Shown here: positions 17,421 to 28,880 of the stretch, one piece after another
How the letters are laid out: every line of letters begins with the position of its first letter
Numbering within the stretch: position 1 is the stretch's first letter
Assembly (NCBI GenBank): GCA_003153435.1
Contig: PLYR01000066.1
Coordinates: forward strand, 16,168-80,167
Source of the DNA: Bacteroidota bacterium
GTDB taxonomy: Bacteria > Bacteroidota > Bacteroidia > Palsa-965
Direction: 5' to 3'
DNA length: 64,000 nt
Made by a program: the position numbers and the translations under genes
The notes under the pieces: generated by a model
Told to the model about the DNA's origin: nothing
Database searches by the model: none
Seen by the model: only the letters and a program-made list of their open reading frames with translations

Positions 17421-18587
17421 ATGTTTCCAAAAAAAGTGTTTGAGTCATTTCAGAATATTCCTACTCCGTTTTACTACTATGACCTGGAGGTGTTGAAAGA
17501 AGGCCTTAGAAGGATAAAAGCAGAGTCAGAACCTCATGGATATCAGGTTCACTATGCGCTCAAGGCCAATCCCAATATAACTATTTTGAACATTGTAAAG
17601 GGGTATGGTCTTGGAGCTGACTGTGTGAGTGGGAATGAAGTGAAAAGAGCCATCGAAGCAGGTTTTGACCCCAGGCATATTGTATTTGCGGGAGTAGGAA
17701 AGAGCGATGAAGAGATCACCTATGCGATTGGATGTGGGATCTTTTGTTTTAATTGCGAATCAATGCAGGAATTGGAAGTGATTCATAAACTGGCTGTCAA
17801 AGCAGGGAAAAAAGCACGTATAGCACTTAGGATAAACCCGAACGTGAATGCGAATACCCATAAATACATCACTACCGGACTAGAAGAAAATAAATTCGGG
17901 ATCAACCTCTGGGAACTGGAGAGTGTGATGGAGCGTTTGCCTGAGCTCAAATCCCTCGAACTTATCGGTCTTCACTTTCATATCGGTTCACAGATCACTG
18001 ATCTGACTTCCTTCAAGTCACTCTGCCTGCGTGTCAATGAAATTCAGGGGTGGTTTGTAAGCAGGAATATAAAAATTGAGCATATCAATGTTGGCGGAGG
18101 GTTGGGCGTAGATTATCACGAGCCGGACAAGAATCAATATCCCGATTTCAAAGCCTACTTCTCACTCTTTCATGAATTCCTCGAGGTAAGACCAGGGCAA
18201 CAGGTACATTTTGAATTGGGAAGAGCCGTTGTAGCACAATGCGGAACACTTGTTTCCAAAGTGCTGTACATCAAGAAAGGTCAAAACACTAATTTTGCAA
18301 TATTGGATGCTGGCATTACGGAGCTGATCCGTCCTGCCTTGTATCAATCCTATCATTCCATTGATAACCTTAGCAAAAAGTTTATGCCGGCAGGATCCGT
18401 TCCTGTATTGCGTTATGATGTGGTGGGTCCGATCTGTGAATCCTCTGACTGTTTCCGAAAGGCAGTCGATTTGCCGGAGACTGAAAGAGGAGACCTGATT
18501 GCCATTCGCACTGCAGGTGCCTATGGAGAAGTTATGGCTTCTTCCTATAATCTCAGAGACCGTGTCAAGGCTTTTTATTCTGCGTGA
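17421..18587 (+). CDS. lysA: Diaminopimelate decarboxylase
   Basis: A 388-residue fold-type III PLP enzyme that decarboxylates meso-diaminopimelate to lysine. The PLP lysine lies in HYALKANPN (near residue 50), the glycine-rich phosphate-binding stretch in INVGGGLGVDY, and the HFHIGSQ and CESSDCF motifs (the latter supplying the active-site Cys across the dimer) are visible. The length is slightly short of the 400-420 usual for the family but nothing seems missing. It follows lysC by 21 bases and is probably co-transcribed. With dapA at 27.1 kb it indicates lysine synthesis by the DAP route. Confidence 0.96.
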   Translation: MFPKKVFESFQNIPTPFYYYDLEVLKEGLRRIKAESEPHGYQVHYALKANPNITILNIVKGYGLGADCVSGNEVKRAIEAGFDPRHIVFAGVGKSDEEITYAIGCGIFCFNCESMQELEVIHKLAVKAGKKARIALRINPNVNANTHKYITTGLEENKFGINLWELESVMERLPELKSLELIGLHFHIGSQITDLTSFKSLCLRVNEIQGWFVSRNIKIEHINVGGGLGVDYHEPDKNQYPDFKAYFSLFHEFLEVRPGQQVHFELGRAVVAQCGTLVSKVLYIKKGQNTNFAILDAGITELIRPALYQSYHSIDNLSKKFMPAGSVPVLRYDVVGPICESSDCFRKAVDLPETERGDLIAIRTAGAYGEVMASSYNLRDRVKAFYSA

Positions 18588-18617
18588 CAAAGCCTAGCCA
18601 GCTCTCAAATTATAGTG

Positions 18618-18625
18618 TATTTTTG
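18618..18625 (+). promoter_or_regulatory. Candidate -7 element for the glycosyltransferase gene
   Basis: TATTTTTG is a full TAnnTTTG match 22 bases before the ATG at 18647. No matching -33 TTTG is obvious. Confidence 0.4.
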
Positions 18626-18646
18626 CCTTAATCCTCAAAACAAACT

Positions 18647-20269
18647 ATGAAATTTATTTCCGAAAAAAAGTGGGATTTTTTCTTTCTCCTTTTACTGATT
18701 TTCGTTTCCTGGGGTTTCGGCTATCATAAGATCTTGCATTTTCGTCCATCCTCCATTCACCAATGGAGGCAAGCAGATTGTTTATCTTTTGCTATCAATT
18801 ATTACCAGGAAGGGATGCATTTTTTCAAACCGGCCGTTCACTGGATCGGAAACCAGGGGGATGGGAGAACAGTGAGTGAGTTCCCTATTATCTATTATAC
18901 AGTAGCCTTTCTCTGGAAGATATTTGGGTATCATGAATCTATCTTTCGCATGGTGGATCTCCTGATCGTTTTCTCAGGTTTGTTCTCCCTTTACAAACTC
19001 TGCTCCGGCCTTCTTGAGGATAAAGCCTGGGCTTTGATGATTCCCCTCTACCTCTTTTCTTCTCCGATATTTGCCTATTATGGATTCAACTTTCTGGCTG
19101 ATGTTCCGGCCCTTTGTCTGGCCTTGAATGGATGGTATTTCTTCTTTCGTTTCTACCAGACTGAAAAGAACCGTTATCTCAGCATTTCTATGGGATTCTT
19201 TCTGATCGGTGGATTGATCAAGATCACCTCTTTGCTTTCATTTGTCCCACTTATCCTGGTCTTCCTGATTGAAGCCTTGAATTTATTTCCTTTCAAGAAC
19301 GGACGAAAAATATTCAATAATACGAAGCGTTATCTTATTCAGTTCATTCTGGTAATAGCAGCAATAGTGAGTTGGTATGCCTACGCGATCCACTACAATA
19401 AAATTAATAATGCAGGTTTATTCAGTACCTCCATTCTTCCAATCTGGAAAATAACGGCAGCTCAAAGGGAGGTGGTCCTGTTTCGTTTATACAATGAGTT
19501 ACTTCCTCAGTTCTTCAATAAAGCCGGTTTTATGTTCCTGACTGCGCTCCTGCTCGGGATCTTGATTTCCTGGAAGAAGATTAATGCCTTTCTTTTCCTA
19601 ATTACGGCTTCTGTTTTTGTTGGGGTAATTACCTATCTCATCCTTTGGTATCAGGTGTTTACCGTGCATGATTATTACCTTTCAAATCTGCTTATCATTA
19701 TTCCTCTGGTCATGATTACTTTTTTTTCTTTACTGAAAGAGGAATACCCTGCTATTTTCAAGTCTGTCCATGTGAAAGTTGTATTTGGAGTGGTGCTGTC
19801 TATCAGCTTGTACAGTTGTGCAATGCAGATGCGGGTTAAATATAATATTCTGGACCGGTTCGAACTTCCGAAGCATACTTTCATGCTTGAAAAATCGGAG
19901 AAGGAGCTTTGGGATTGGTATCACTGGGATTACAACAATCATTTCAAAGCACTCGAAACAATTACTCCGTACAATCGTTCACTCGGAATAAAAAGGGAGG
20001 ATAAAGTTATCAGTATTCCAGATCAAAGTATAAATATTTCACTTGTGCTGATGGATCAGAAAGGTTTTTCTGAATTCGGTTACGGAGAACTTGTTGGTGA
20101 GACCAGGATACGTACCTTCATCGGCATGGGTGCCAAATATCTGATCATTAATGATGAAGCCTTATTAAAGGCTCCCGACATACAACCCTTTCTTGTTAAT
20201 AAACTTGGACAGTATAAGAATGTTTCTGTCTATGATTTGAAAGGGATAGAAGGGATTGTTCCGAAATGA
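18647..20269 (+). CDS. Family 39-type membrane glycosyltransferase
   Basis: A 540-residue membrane protein with eleven or so transmembrane segments and a soluble C-terminal domain of about 120 residues. The first outer loop contains HQWRQADCLSFAINYY and the acidic stretch GDGRTVSEFP, in the position of the catalytic Asp/Glu region of PMT/ArnT-like GT-C glycosyltransferases. These transfer sugars from polyprenyl-phosphate carriers to proteins or lipid A. Acceptor and sugar are not predictable. It stands alone with its own upstream element, and converges with msrA with a 14-base gap. Confidence 0.8.
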   Translation: MKFISEKKWDFFFLLLLIFVSWGFGYHKILHFRPSSIHQWRQADCLSFAINYYQEGMHFFKPAVHWIGNQGDGRTVSEFPIIYYTVAFLWKIFGYHESIFRMVDLLIVFSGLFSLYKLCSGLLEDKAWALMIPLYLFSSPIFAYYGFNFLADVPALCLALNGWYFFFRFYQTEKNRYLSISMGFFLIGGLIKITSLLSFVPLILVFLIEALNLFPFKNGRKIFNNTKRYLIQFILVIAAIVSWYAYAIHYNKINNAGLFSTSILPIWKITAAQREVVLFRLYNELLPQFFNKAGFMFLTALLLGILISWKKINAFLFLITASVFVGVITYLILWYQVFTVHDYYLSNLLIIIPLVMITFFSLLKEEYPAIFKSVHVKVVFGVVLSISLYSCAMQMRVKYNILDRFELPKHTFMLEKSEKELWDWYHWDYNNHFKALETITPYNRSLGIKREDKVISIPDQSINISLVLMDQKGFSEFGYGELVGETRIRTFIGMGAKYLIINDEALLKAPDIQPFLVNKLGQYKNVSVYDLKGIEGIVPK

Positions 20270-20283
20270 TATTTGTGAAAAGA

Positions 20284-20946
20284 CTACTTCAGTTTCGATT
20301 GAAATACTTTTTTGAATTTATCTACTTTGGGAGCAATCACAAATTGGCAATAGGGCTCTGACCCGTTTTCCTTGAAATAGTCCTGATGGTAGTTCTCCGC
20401 TTTGTAGAATATAGTGTAAGGAACAATTTCAGTGACGATCGGTCCGCTGAAAGCTCCTGAATTATTTAGTTTCTTCTTGTATCCTTCCGCTAGTTTTTTC
20501 TGTTCATCATTGTGAAAAAAGATAACGGAACGATATTGAGTTCCTACATCGTTGCCCTGACGATTCAATGTCGTAGGATCGTGCGCGCTCCAGAAGGCCT
20601 CCAAGAGTTGGTCATAGGTGATGATCCCTTTATCGAAATAGATCTGCGTAACTTCGGCATGTCCGGTTGTGCCCGTGCATACTTCATGATATGTGGGATT
20701 CTTTACGGAACCTCCGGCAAAACCCGATTCAACCTTGGTCACTCCTTTCAATAGCTGAAACTGAGCTTCCATGCACCAGAAACACCCTCCTCCAAAGGTT
20801 GCGGTATCCGGACCAGATAAAGTTGTTACTTGTTTGTTTTCATCTGCTTTGGGAAGATTCATAGGCGCGTTTTTAGGTTGTTGGGCACAGGAAGTGAAGG
20901 CTATGCCCCAAAGAAGTAAACTGCATAATTGGGTGAGCTTTTTCAT
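20284..20946 (-). CDS. msrA: Secreted peptide methionine sulfoxide reductase A
   Basis: A 220-residue MsrA. The catalytic motif FGGGCFWCMEAQF is followed by GYAGG-like SGFAGGSVKNPTY and HAEVTQIYFD, all standard. It reduces methionine-S-sulfoxide in proteins. The N-terminus has a signal peptide ending in a lipobox-like ITFTSCAQQ pattern (here IAFTSC), so it is probably a lipoprotein exported to the periplasm. I chose the ATG at 20946 in preference to a TTG three codons upstream. It is a single-domain MsrA; no MsrB is attached or adjacent. Confidence 0.95.
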   Translation of the reverse strand: MKKLTQLCSLLLWGIAFTSCAQQPKNAPMNLPKADENKQVTTLSGPDTATFGGGCFWCMEAQFQLLKGVTKVESGFAGGSVKNPTYHEVCTGTTGHAEVTQIYFDKGIITYDQLLEAFWSAHDPTTLNRQGNDVGTQYRSVIFFHNDEQKKLAEGYKKKLNNSGAFSGPIVTEIVPYTIFYKAENYHQDYFKENGSEPYCQFVIAPKVDKFKKVFQSKLK

Positions 20947-21066
20947 GATTCGCAATTATTGATTAGTATGCTCTGTCAAAATCTTCTCAAATGTCGCTAT
21001 TTGATACGCGAATATAAGAAACAGGTTTCCTTAATCTTCTTAAACAATGTTAAATCGCTAATAAGC

Positions 21067-21942
21067 TCATGAAAAGGCGATGAGGGCAATGGAAATAATC
21101 GAAAGCACAATCCCTCCTATGTTTAGAGGAGAAAGTTTTTCCTTTAGAAGAAAATATCCCCCTGTTGCACTCAGGATGACTATTCCCATATTATTTATTG
21201 GATAAAGCACCGAACTTTCATAGATATGCGTATTGAGCGCCTTGATCATGAAATAAATGGAAAAGTAATTAGGAATACCCAATGCAATCCCACCAACGAT
21301 ATTCCGGATCGTCACTATCTCTCGTTTAATATAAATTTCTGACATAACCCAAACAAGGCCTATTGTTCCTGCAACAGCAAAAAAAGAGGCCACAAAAAGG
21401 CTGCTTTCTTCCTTTGGTACCAGCTTTTCCTGAGCATAATTGACAAATGCATCTGCAATTCCGCTCCCAAGAAATACAATGAGCGGGAGGATCAGTAAGA
21501 ACGGGTTGGAGGTTTTAGGATGGTCTGTATCTATTCTTTTTTTGGAAGTCATATAAACTGCCACCAGTGCCGTTAAGATGCCAATGGCTTTCAACACTCC
21601 GAAACTGTTATGATAGGCAAGTATGGCGATGGTTACAGGTATGATGACTGACATTTTATTTGCCACTGTAGCCACTGAGACTCCTACTTCCTGAGCGGTT
21701 TTGGCTATGAGAATAAAAACAACTATAAACATACCCCCAAGCAACACTGCTACCGGAGCCCAGGGGGTAAAGGGAACGGAAGTCAATGGTAAGGAAGTAT
21801 GATTGTTCATTAAGCCCAAGGCGCAGGCGCAAAGGTAATTGGTGACAATGGCTTGAAGATTATTGATTCGGAATTTCTCGAAATATTTGAGAATTATAAA
21901 GAGAAGGGCATTGCAGAATATACTAAGGAGGAGATAAATCAT
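21067..21942 (-). CDS. EamA/DMT family transporter
   Basis: A 291-residue membrane protein with about ten transmembrane segments arranged as two similar halves, as in the EamA (drug/metabolite transporter) family. The C-terminal half shows the typical SSVLYPINNMGIVILSATGGYFLLKEKLSP pattern of a late EamA repeat (position of a proline-containing helix and a short basic loop). The transported compound is unknown. Its start lies three bases after the ribD stop, so the two minus-strand genes are probably co-transcribed. No promoter was identified for this gene alone. Confidence 0.85.
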   Translation of the reverse strand: MIYLLLSIFCNALLFIILKYFEKFRINNLQAIVTNYLCACALGLMNNHTSLPLTSVPFTPWAPVAVLLGGMFIVVFILIAKTAQEVGVSVATVANKMSVIIPVTIAILAYHNSFGVLKAIGILTALVAVYMTSKKRIDTDHPKTSNPFLLILPLIVFLGSGIADAFVNYAQEKLVPKEESSLFVASFFAVAGTIGLVWVMSEIYIKREIVTIRNIVGGIALGIPNYFSIYFMIKALNTHIYESSVLYPINNMGIVILSATGGYFLLKEKLSPLNIGGIVLSIISIALIAFS

Positions 21943-21945
21943 AAA

Positions 21946-23016
21946 TTATTTTTGGGATGCAAAAGGATCTTCTTCATTCCGGTAAATCAGGAGCTCATCC
22001 TTTCCGCTTCTTTCTACGGAGTGTGAATAGCCCGGTTTTTCAGGTGCCTTGACACCTGAGCCAATTGTCTCCGGGGAGATGAAGATTCTTGCCTCATCCC
22101 ACAATCCCTGACTTAGAAAGGTATTTAATGTTTCGTATCCTCCCTCTATAAGGACGGAAAGGATCTGACGTTTATAGAGATTTTCCAGTATATCTTCTAG
22201 AACTTGTTCAGGCCTCTGAAAGGCAATCTGAAGATATTCAAGATTTGTTGTTCCTTCCAGCCTCTGACTCGTGAAGACAAGGGTAGGGGTAGAGCCATCT
22301 TTCAGATGAAAAGTCTGTGGGATCCTATTTTTCCTGTCTATCGCAATACGCAATGGATTTTTACCTTTAATGGCCCTCACATCAAGCCTTGGGTTATCAA
22401 GCAGGGCTGTATTGGTGCCTACCAGAATAGCCTGCTCTTCAGCCCTCCATCTGTGAACCAGCTTTTGGGATTCGAATGAGCTAACCGGGTAGGGATGGTC
22501 GTTGCCGGGTGAGCGGAATTTGTCTAGGAACCCATCTGCCGTTTCGGCCCATTTAAGGATCACAAAGGGCCTTTTTTCCTCATGAAATTTAAAGAATCGA
22601 CGGTTCAGATATCTTGATTCTTTTTCGAGGACTCCGATTTTAACGTTAATACCCGCACGGATCATTTTCTCAATGCCTCTTCCCTGAACCTTGGAAAAGG
22701 TATCGATGCAACCGATGACTACAAAAGGAATATTCATAGCAATAATCAGTTCAGCACAAGGCGGTGTTTTTCCGTGGTGGGCACAGGGCTCCAGGTTTAC
22801 ATATAAGGTGGCACTTTTCAGGAGCTCTTTATTCTTTACGCCGTTAATTGCGTTTACTTCGGCATGTGGGCTCCCGAACCTTTCGTGCCATCCTTCACCA
22901 ATAATAATTCCTTCGTGAACAATTACAGAGCCCACCATAGGGTTCGGGGCAACCATACCCATACCCTTGATGGCAAGATCGAGGCAACGCTGCATATAAG
23001 CTTGTTGATAGCTCAT
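21946..23016 (-). CDS. ribD: Bifunctional riboflavin biosynthesis deaminase/reductase
   Basis: A 356-residue two-domain enzyme carrying out the second and third steps of riboflavin synthesis. The N-terminal zinc deaminase has HAEVNAI and EPCAHHGKTPPCAE (zinc His and two Cys). The C-terminal reductase begins with RPFVILKWAETADGF and carries the VEGGYETLN-like LIEGGYETLN motif near the end. Length is normal for the fused form. It is first in a pair with the EamA transporter. No FMN riboswitch is visible in the short upstream space, which it shares with the divergent prmC gene. Confidence 0.96.
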   Translation of the reverse strand: MSYQQAYMQRCLDLAIKGMGMVAPNPMVGSVIVHEGIIIGEGWHERFGSPHAEVNAINGVKNKELLKSATLYVNLEPCAHHGKTPPCAELIIAMNIPFVVIGCIDTFSKVQGRGIEKMIRAGINVKIGVLEKESRYLNRRFFKFHEEKRPFVILKWAETADGFLDKFRSPGNDHPYPVSSFESQKLVHRWRAEEQAILVGTNTALLDNPRLDVRAIKGKNPLRIAIDRKNRIPQTFHLKDGSTPTLVFTSQRLEGTTNLEYLQIAFQRPEQVLEDILENLYKRQILSVLIEGGYETLNTFLSQGLWDEARIFISPETIGSGVKAPEKPGYSHSVERSGKDELLIYRNEEDPFASQK

Positions 23017-23098
23017 TCCGCTAAATTAATCCTTTCCGGCTAAAAGGACATAAGGCAGGTTTAGTCAATTCAATAATATTCCCCAGATTTGTATTAGA

Positions 23099-23968
23099 AT
23101 GAAAATACCCAGTAATAAGATCAAGTCGGTTGTCCACTACTTTTATACCGAACTTGAAGGATTGTATGGAAGGGAAGAAACGGAAACAATGCTTTATTAT
23201 TGCCTCGTCTCTTACTTAGACTTTAAGAGACGGACTGATATCTTGCTTCGGGAAGAAGAAACCATAAGCGAGTCAGACCTGCTTAAATTCAGTTTCGCCG
23301 TAAAAGAACTCAAAAAACATCGCCCTTTACAATACATTCTAGGTGAAGCCCTTTTTTACAAACTTACATTCCTGGTTAATGAATATGTTCTCATTCCAAG
23401 GCCGGAAACTGAAGAACTGGTAGATCTTATTGTGAAGGAAAATGTAGGCAAGGCGCTTCAAGGGTTAGATGTCGGAACAGGCAGTGGCTGTATAGCTATT
23501 GCCCTAAAAAAAAACCTCCCATTCTCTTCGATTACGGGCATTGATATTTCTGAGGAAGCTATTGCAATTGCCAGGCAGAATGCAATACGAAACAATGTAT
23601 CAGTACTTTTTACGAAGATGAATATATTAGACCCAACTGGCTGGCAAGGGGAGGGGGATTTTGATATTATTGTTTCCAATCCACCATACATCATGCTTTC
23701 AGAGAAAGATGCCATGGAGGCGAATGTAAAAGATTATGAACCATATTTGGCTCTTTTCGTTCCGGATGATGACCCTCTTCTGTATTATCGACATGTTGTG
23801 GAGTTCGCTTTCCTGCATCTGAATACCGGAGGGAAGATTTACTTTGAAGTGAACAGGGAGAAAGGAAAAGAGGTAGGCAGACTTTTAGCTTCCGACGGTT
23901 ATAGAGAAATACGGATACTGAAAGATATTCAGGGTATGGATCGAATCGTAACCGGCATTAAAAGCTAA
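23099..23968 (+). CDS. prmC: Release factor glutamine methyltransferase
   Basis: A 289-residue SAM-dependent methyltransferase that methylates the GGQ glutamine of peptide chain release factors. Motif I reads GLDVGTGSGCIAIAL, and the substrate motif SNPPYI is present, along with the family's LIPRPETEELV just before the Rossmann domain. The N-terminal helical domain includes the HRPLQYILGEALFY stretch. It is divergent from ribD with an 82-base gap and converges with the PrcB-like gene; a hairpin at 23977-23997 lies just after its stop. Confidence 0.95.
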   Translation: MKIPSNKIKSVVHYFYTELEGLYGREETETMLYYCLVSYLDFKRRTDILLREEETISESDLLKFSFAVKELKKHRPLQYILGEALFYKLTFLVNEYVLIPRPETEELVDLIVKENVGKALQGLDVGTGSGCIAIALKKNLPFSSITGIDISEEAIAIARQNAIRNNVSVLFTKMNILDPTGWQGEGDFDIIVSNPPYIMLSEKDAMEANVKDYEPYLALFVPDDDPLLYYRHVVEFAFLHLNTGGKIYFEVNREKGKEVGRLLASDGYREIRILKDIQGMDRIVTGIKS

Positions 23969-23976
23969 TATGCAAT

Positions 23977-23997
23977 ACTAACATGTAAGATGTTAGT
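23977..23997. terminator. Hairpin between convergent genes
   Basis: ACTAACAT and ATGTTAGT form a perfect eight-base-pair stem with a five-base loop between the prmC stop and the convergent gene. Neither side has a real T run, so it may be only a weak terminator. Confidence 0.35.
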
Positions 23998-24018
23998 TCG
24001 AATAGGTTATTGGGTTTA

Positions 24019-24471
24019 TTATTTACAATCAACGATTCTGATCCGCTCCTCTTCTTTAACCACATTCCATCCGACTCTGTCGGTTTCAATGATTACGAAA
24101 GGAGTGACCAGTAATTTAGCGTTGTGACAGTTTTTTTCAAAAGAAATGCGTGTGAGAACTATGCAAAGCTTACCTTTCTCATTCCTGAGACTATCAACTT
24201 CTAGTCCATTTGTTTGTGACCCAGCGTAGCAGGCAATAACGACTTTTGCTTTAAAATTAACACTAGGCGGTATATCAGGGAGAGAATAGTCTGATTTCCT
24301 AAGCTCGAGCCACCCCTTTAGAAATTGTTTTTTATTTGAAAATAGAGTGGTTTTACGCTCCATCACCCCGCTGTTTTTGCCAGAAAAAAGAAGTTTCCAT
24401 TCCGGATTTTTATCAGTTAATACAAACCCACAAAAGAGGAAGACTGCAGGGAGCAGAAGAAGTTTGCGCAT
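24019..24471 (-). CDS. Secreted PrcB-like domain protein
   Basis: A 150-residue protein with a signal peptide (about residues 1-19). The mature part contains an F...W segment, then LPDIPPSVNFKAKVVIACYAG, which follows the pattern P-P-x-V-D/N-F-x-x-x-V/A-hhhhhhG of the PrcB C-terminal-like domain found in a Treponema protease complex subunit and in many Bacteroidota secreted proteins. Two cysteines near the middle and end (CHN, VDCK) could form a disulfide. Function is unknown. It is a single minus-strand gene with a possible TATCTTTA element directly before its ATG. Confidence 0.65.
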   Translation of the reverse strand: MRKLLLLPAVFLFCGFVLTDKNPEWKLLFSGKNSGVMERKTTLFSNKKQFLKGWLELRKSDYSLPDIPPSVNFKAKVVIACYAGSQTNGLEVDSLRNEKGKLCIVLTRISFEKNCHNAKLLVTPFVIIETDRVGWNVVKEEERIRIVDCK

Positions 24472-24500
24472 GGTTAAAGATAAGCATGTTTCGGATTTGA

Positions 24501-26528
<2,028 letters not shown>

Positions 26529-26566
26529 TAGGCTAAAAGTAAACCCAGACCCTTAAATTAACTCAT

Positions 26567-27118
26567 TTGGCCCTGATCGATAAAATAAGACAGACTATTG
26601 GCAGGTATTTTCTGAATCAGGAGATGACAACCTTGAAACGGCAGCGAGGCATCGTTAATCTGAACGATGCAAAAACCATAGGCATTCTTTTCGAAGCAAC
26701 AGATAAGGAAGAATTTGAGCTCGTCAAGAAATATGTGCTTTACCTCAAGGAACTGAAAAAGAAGGTTAAGGCAGTCGGCTATTTTAGTACCGGTGATACA
26801 CCCGATTTTACGTACTCCAAGCTAGAGTACGATTTCTTCTCCAAAAAAGATCTGAACTGGTATTCCAAACCCAGCGATAAATTTGTTAGTAATTTTATAG
26901 AAGAAGAATTCGATATCCTAATGGATCTTAATGTTCATGAACACTTCCCGATCCGATATATAGCAGGAACTTCAAAGGCCAGGTTTAAGGTAGGTCGGCA
27001 AAAAGAAGGAGATGATGCAATCTATGACCTGATGATTGAAGGCACAGAAGGGAAGGGCCTCAAATATTTTCTTCGACAGGTGGATACTTATCTTCTAATG
27101 TTCAAAGGCCGGGTTTGA
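26567..27118 (+). CDS. Conserved Bacteroidota protein, DUF6913-like
   Basis: A 183-residue soluble protein of unknown function that by context and pattern resembles the DUF6913 proteins found next to ligA and dapA in this phylum; the name is from memory and not checked. The likely start is a TTG at 26567 (reads ALIDKIRQTIGRYFL), since the first ATG is 19 codons in and would remove a helix that looks well formed. The middle contains NDAKTIGILFEATDKEEFELV and FDILMDLNVHEHFPIRYIA, suggesting an alternating alpha/beta fold. It lies 38 bases after ligA and 21 before dapA. Confidence 0.75.
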   Translation: MALIDKIRQTIGRYFLNQEMTTLKRQRGIVNLNDAKTIGILFEATDKEEFELVKKYVLYLKELKKKVKAVGYFSTGDTPDFTYSKLEYDFFSKKDLNWYSKPSDKFVSNFIEEEFDILMDLNVHEHFPIRYIAGTSKARFKVGRQKEGDDAIYDLMIEGTEGKGLKYFLRQVDTYLLMFKGRV

Positions 27119-27139
27119 TTATTTTATAAAATTCTAAAG

Positions 27140-28030
27140 ATGTCTATTCAAAAAAAACTTACAGGAACCGGAGTTGCTATCATCACTCCTTTCAAGACCG
27201 ATGGATCAGTAGATTTTAAATCACTCACCAAGATTGTGAACCATCTGATAAAAGGGAAAGTGGAATATCTGGTTGTGCTGGGAACCACTGGAGAGTCGGT
27301 TACGCTTGACAAAAAGGAAAAAGTAGCGGTCATAGCTCATGTGCTCGAAGTGAACGCCGGAAGAGTGCCATTGGTGGTCGGAATCGGTGGAAACGATACA
27401 AGGGAAGTAGCGGGTAGCATGGAAAAGATGAACTTGAAAGGATATGATGCGATACTTTCTGCCTCTCCAGCATACAACAAACCAAGTCAACAGGGAATTA
27501 TAGCACATTACAAGGTTTTGGCCAAAGCTTCACCATTGCCATTGCTGCTCTATAATGTGCCAGGGAGAACCTCCAGCAACCTTGTTGCAGATACAACCCT
27601 ACAGCTTGCTGAGGTGAAAAACATTATTGGAATCAAAGAAGCTTCCGGAAATCTGGAGCAGGTAATGAAACTCCTAAAGTACAGACCTAATAATTTTATG
27701 GTCATCTCTGGTGATGATAATCTGAGCCTTCCTATCTTGGGTTGCGGAGGTGATGGTGTGATATCTGTTGTAGCCAATGCATTTCCTCTTAACTTTTCAG
27801 AGATGACACGTCAGGCCCTTAAATACAATATGAAAGAAGCGCAGCGCCTGCACTATAAATTGATCGATATTACGGATCAATTATTTGCAGATGGAAATCC
27901 AGGAGGTGTAAAAGTGGTGATGCAACTGCTGAAACTCTGTACCGACACTGTCAGACTTCCTCTGGTTCCGGTCAACGACACAGTCAGGAAAAAACTGGAA
28001 ACACTATTCAAGGCATATAAGCCTGGATAG
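27140..28030 (+). CDS. dapA: 4-hydroxy-tetrahydrodipicolinate synthase
   Basis: A 296-residue TIM-barrel lyase that condenses pyruvate with aspartate semialdehyde, the committed step toward diaminopimelate and lysine. Visible features are GTGVAIITPF at the start, LGTTGESVTL, the YNVPGRTSSN stretch with the catalytic Tyr, and IGIKEASGN carrying the Schiff-base Lys. Length is normal. It follows the DUF6913-like gene by 21 bases and converges on the ParA-like gene with a four-base gap. Together with lysC-lysA at 16-18.6 kb it covers the start and end of the DAP pathway. Confidence 0.97.
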   Translation: MSIQKKLTGTGVAIITPFKTDGSVDFKSLTKIVNHLIKGKVEYLVVLGTTGESVTLDKKEKVAVIAHVLEVNAGRVPLVVGIGGNDTREVAGSMEKMNLKGYDAILSASPAYNKPSQQGIIAHYKVLAKASPLPLLLYNVPGRTSSNLVADTTLQLAEVKNIIGIKEASGNLEQVMKLLKYRPNNFMVISGDDNLSLPILGCGGDGVISVVANAFPLNFSEMTRQALKYNMKEAQRLHYKLIDITDQLFADGNPGGVKVVMQLLKLCTDTVRLPLVPVNDTVRKKLETLFKAYKPG

Positions 28031-28034
28031 TTCT

Positions 28035-28775
28035 TTACAGGCTCTTCTTAAGCTTTTTCCATAATTTCATGTACATCTCCGAAGCTTCTGCATAGGGATA
28101 TTTGTGGACGATAGGTGCCAAGTACTCTCCCATCCTCTCAATTTCTGAATTGTAAGGAATAGCAATTTTAATGCACTCTGGATAATTTGAGGCAAAAATA
28201 TCCATGCTTTCGTTATGCATGTTTTTTCTCCGTTCATACATTGAGAAAAAAGGGAATAATTTTTTCTTATCAAATCCTTCTTCCTTGAAGAATTCCCGGA
28301 GTTGCTCATATGTACGGATAGACAGAATAGTTGGTATTACAGGCACCAGCATGGCATCTGCATTTTCGAACAGGTTTCGAGATACGGAAGTAATGCTAGG
28401 CGGGCAATCAATGAATACATAATCGTATTGTTTCCTTACCGGACTAAAGAGTTTGCTCAACCACTTATCGCTTTTCTTCATTTCGTAAAGAAAGTGATCG
28501 AGTTTACGATATTTGGAATCAGCAGGAAGGATATCCAACCCTGTGAACTCAGTTTGGCGAATAGCACTTTCAATGGACCTACCTCCAAAAAGTATTTTAT
28601 TGGCATCTCCATCCATGGAAGGCTTGGTTTTGAAATAGAATGAACTCGCGCCCTGAGGGTCAATATCCAGCAATAAAACCTTGTTCCCATCAATGGTAGC
28701 AGCGTAGGATAAATTCACAGCAGTCGCAGTTTTTCCGACTCCGCCCTTTATATTATAAACTGCAATAACCTTCAT
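28035..28775 (-). CDS. Orphan ParA-family ATPase
   Basis: A 246-residue ParA/MinD-type ATPase. The deviant Walker A reads KGGVGKTATAVNLS (residues 10-23), Walker A' is LLLDIDPQG, and Walker B is YDVFIDCPPS-like (YVFIDCPPS). No N-terminal DNA-binding extension is present, so it is of the short chromosomal type. There is no parB-like gene or obvious parS cluster nearby, which makes its cargo uncertain; positioning of a protein complex is as likely as chromosome segregation. It is a single minus-strand gene converging on dapA. Confidence 0.88.
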   Translation of the reverse strand: MKVIAVYNIKGGVGKTATAVNLSYAATIDGNKVLLLDIDPQGASSFYFKTKPSMDGDANKILFGGRSIESAIRQTEFTGLDILPADSKYRKLDHFLYEMKKSDKWLSKLFSPVRKQYDYVFIDCPPSITSVSRNLFENADAMLVPVIPTILSIRTYEQLREFFKEEGFDKKKLFPFFSMYERRKNMHNESMDIFASNYPECIKIAIPYNSEIERMGEYLAPIVHKYPYAEASEMYMKLWKKLKKSL

Positions 28776-28880
28776 GAGGTATATTTTAAAAGTTACTATA
28801 CTGTTCGAAATTTATAAAAGATATTGGAATTTCGGGTACAAACGAGCAGAGAAATCTTTACGTTGTTTGCTGGTGGCTGG

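Noticed and set aside
22917-23098. FMN riboswitch upstream of ribD
   Set aside because: The gap between ribD and prmC is about 80 bases, too short for the element, and its conserved sequence blocks are absent.
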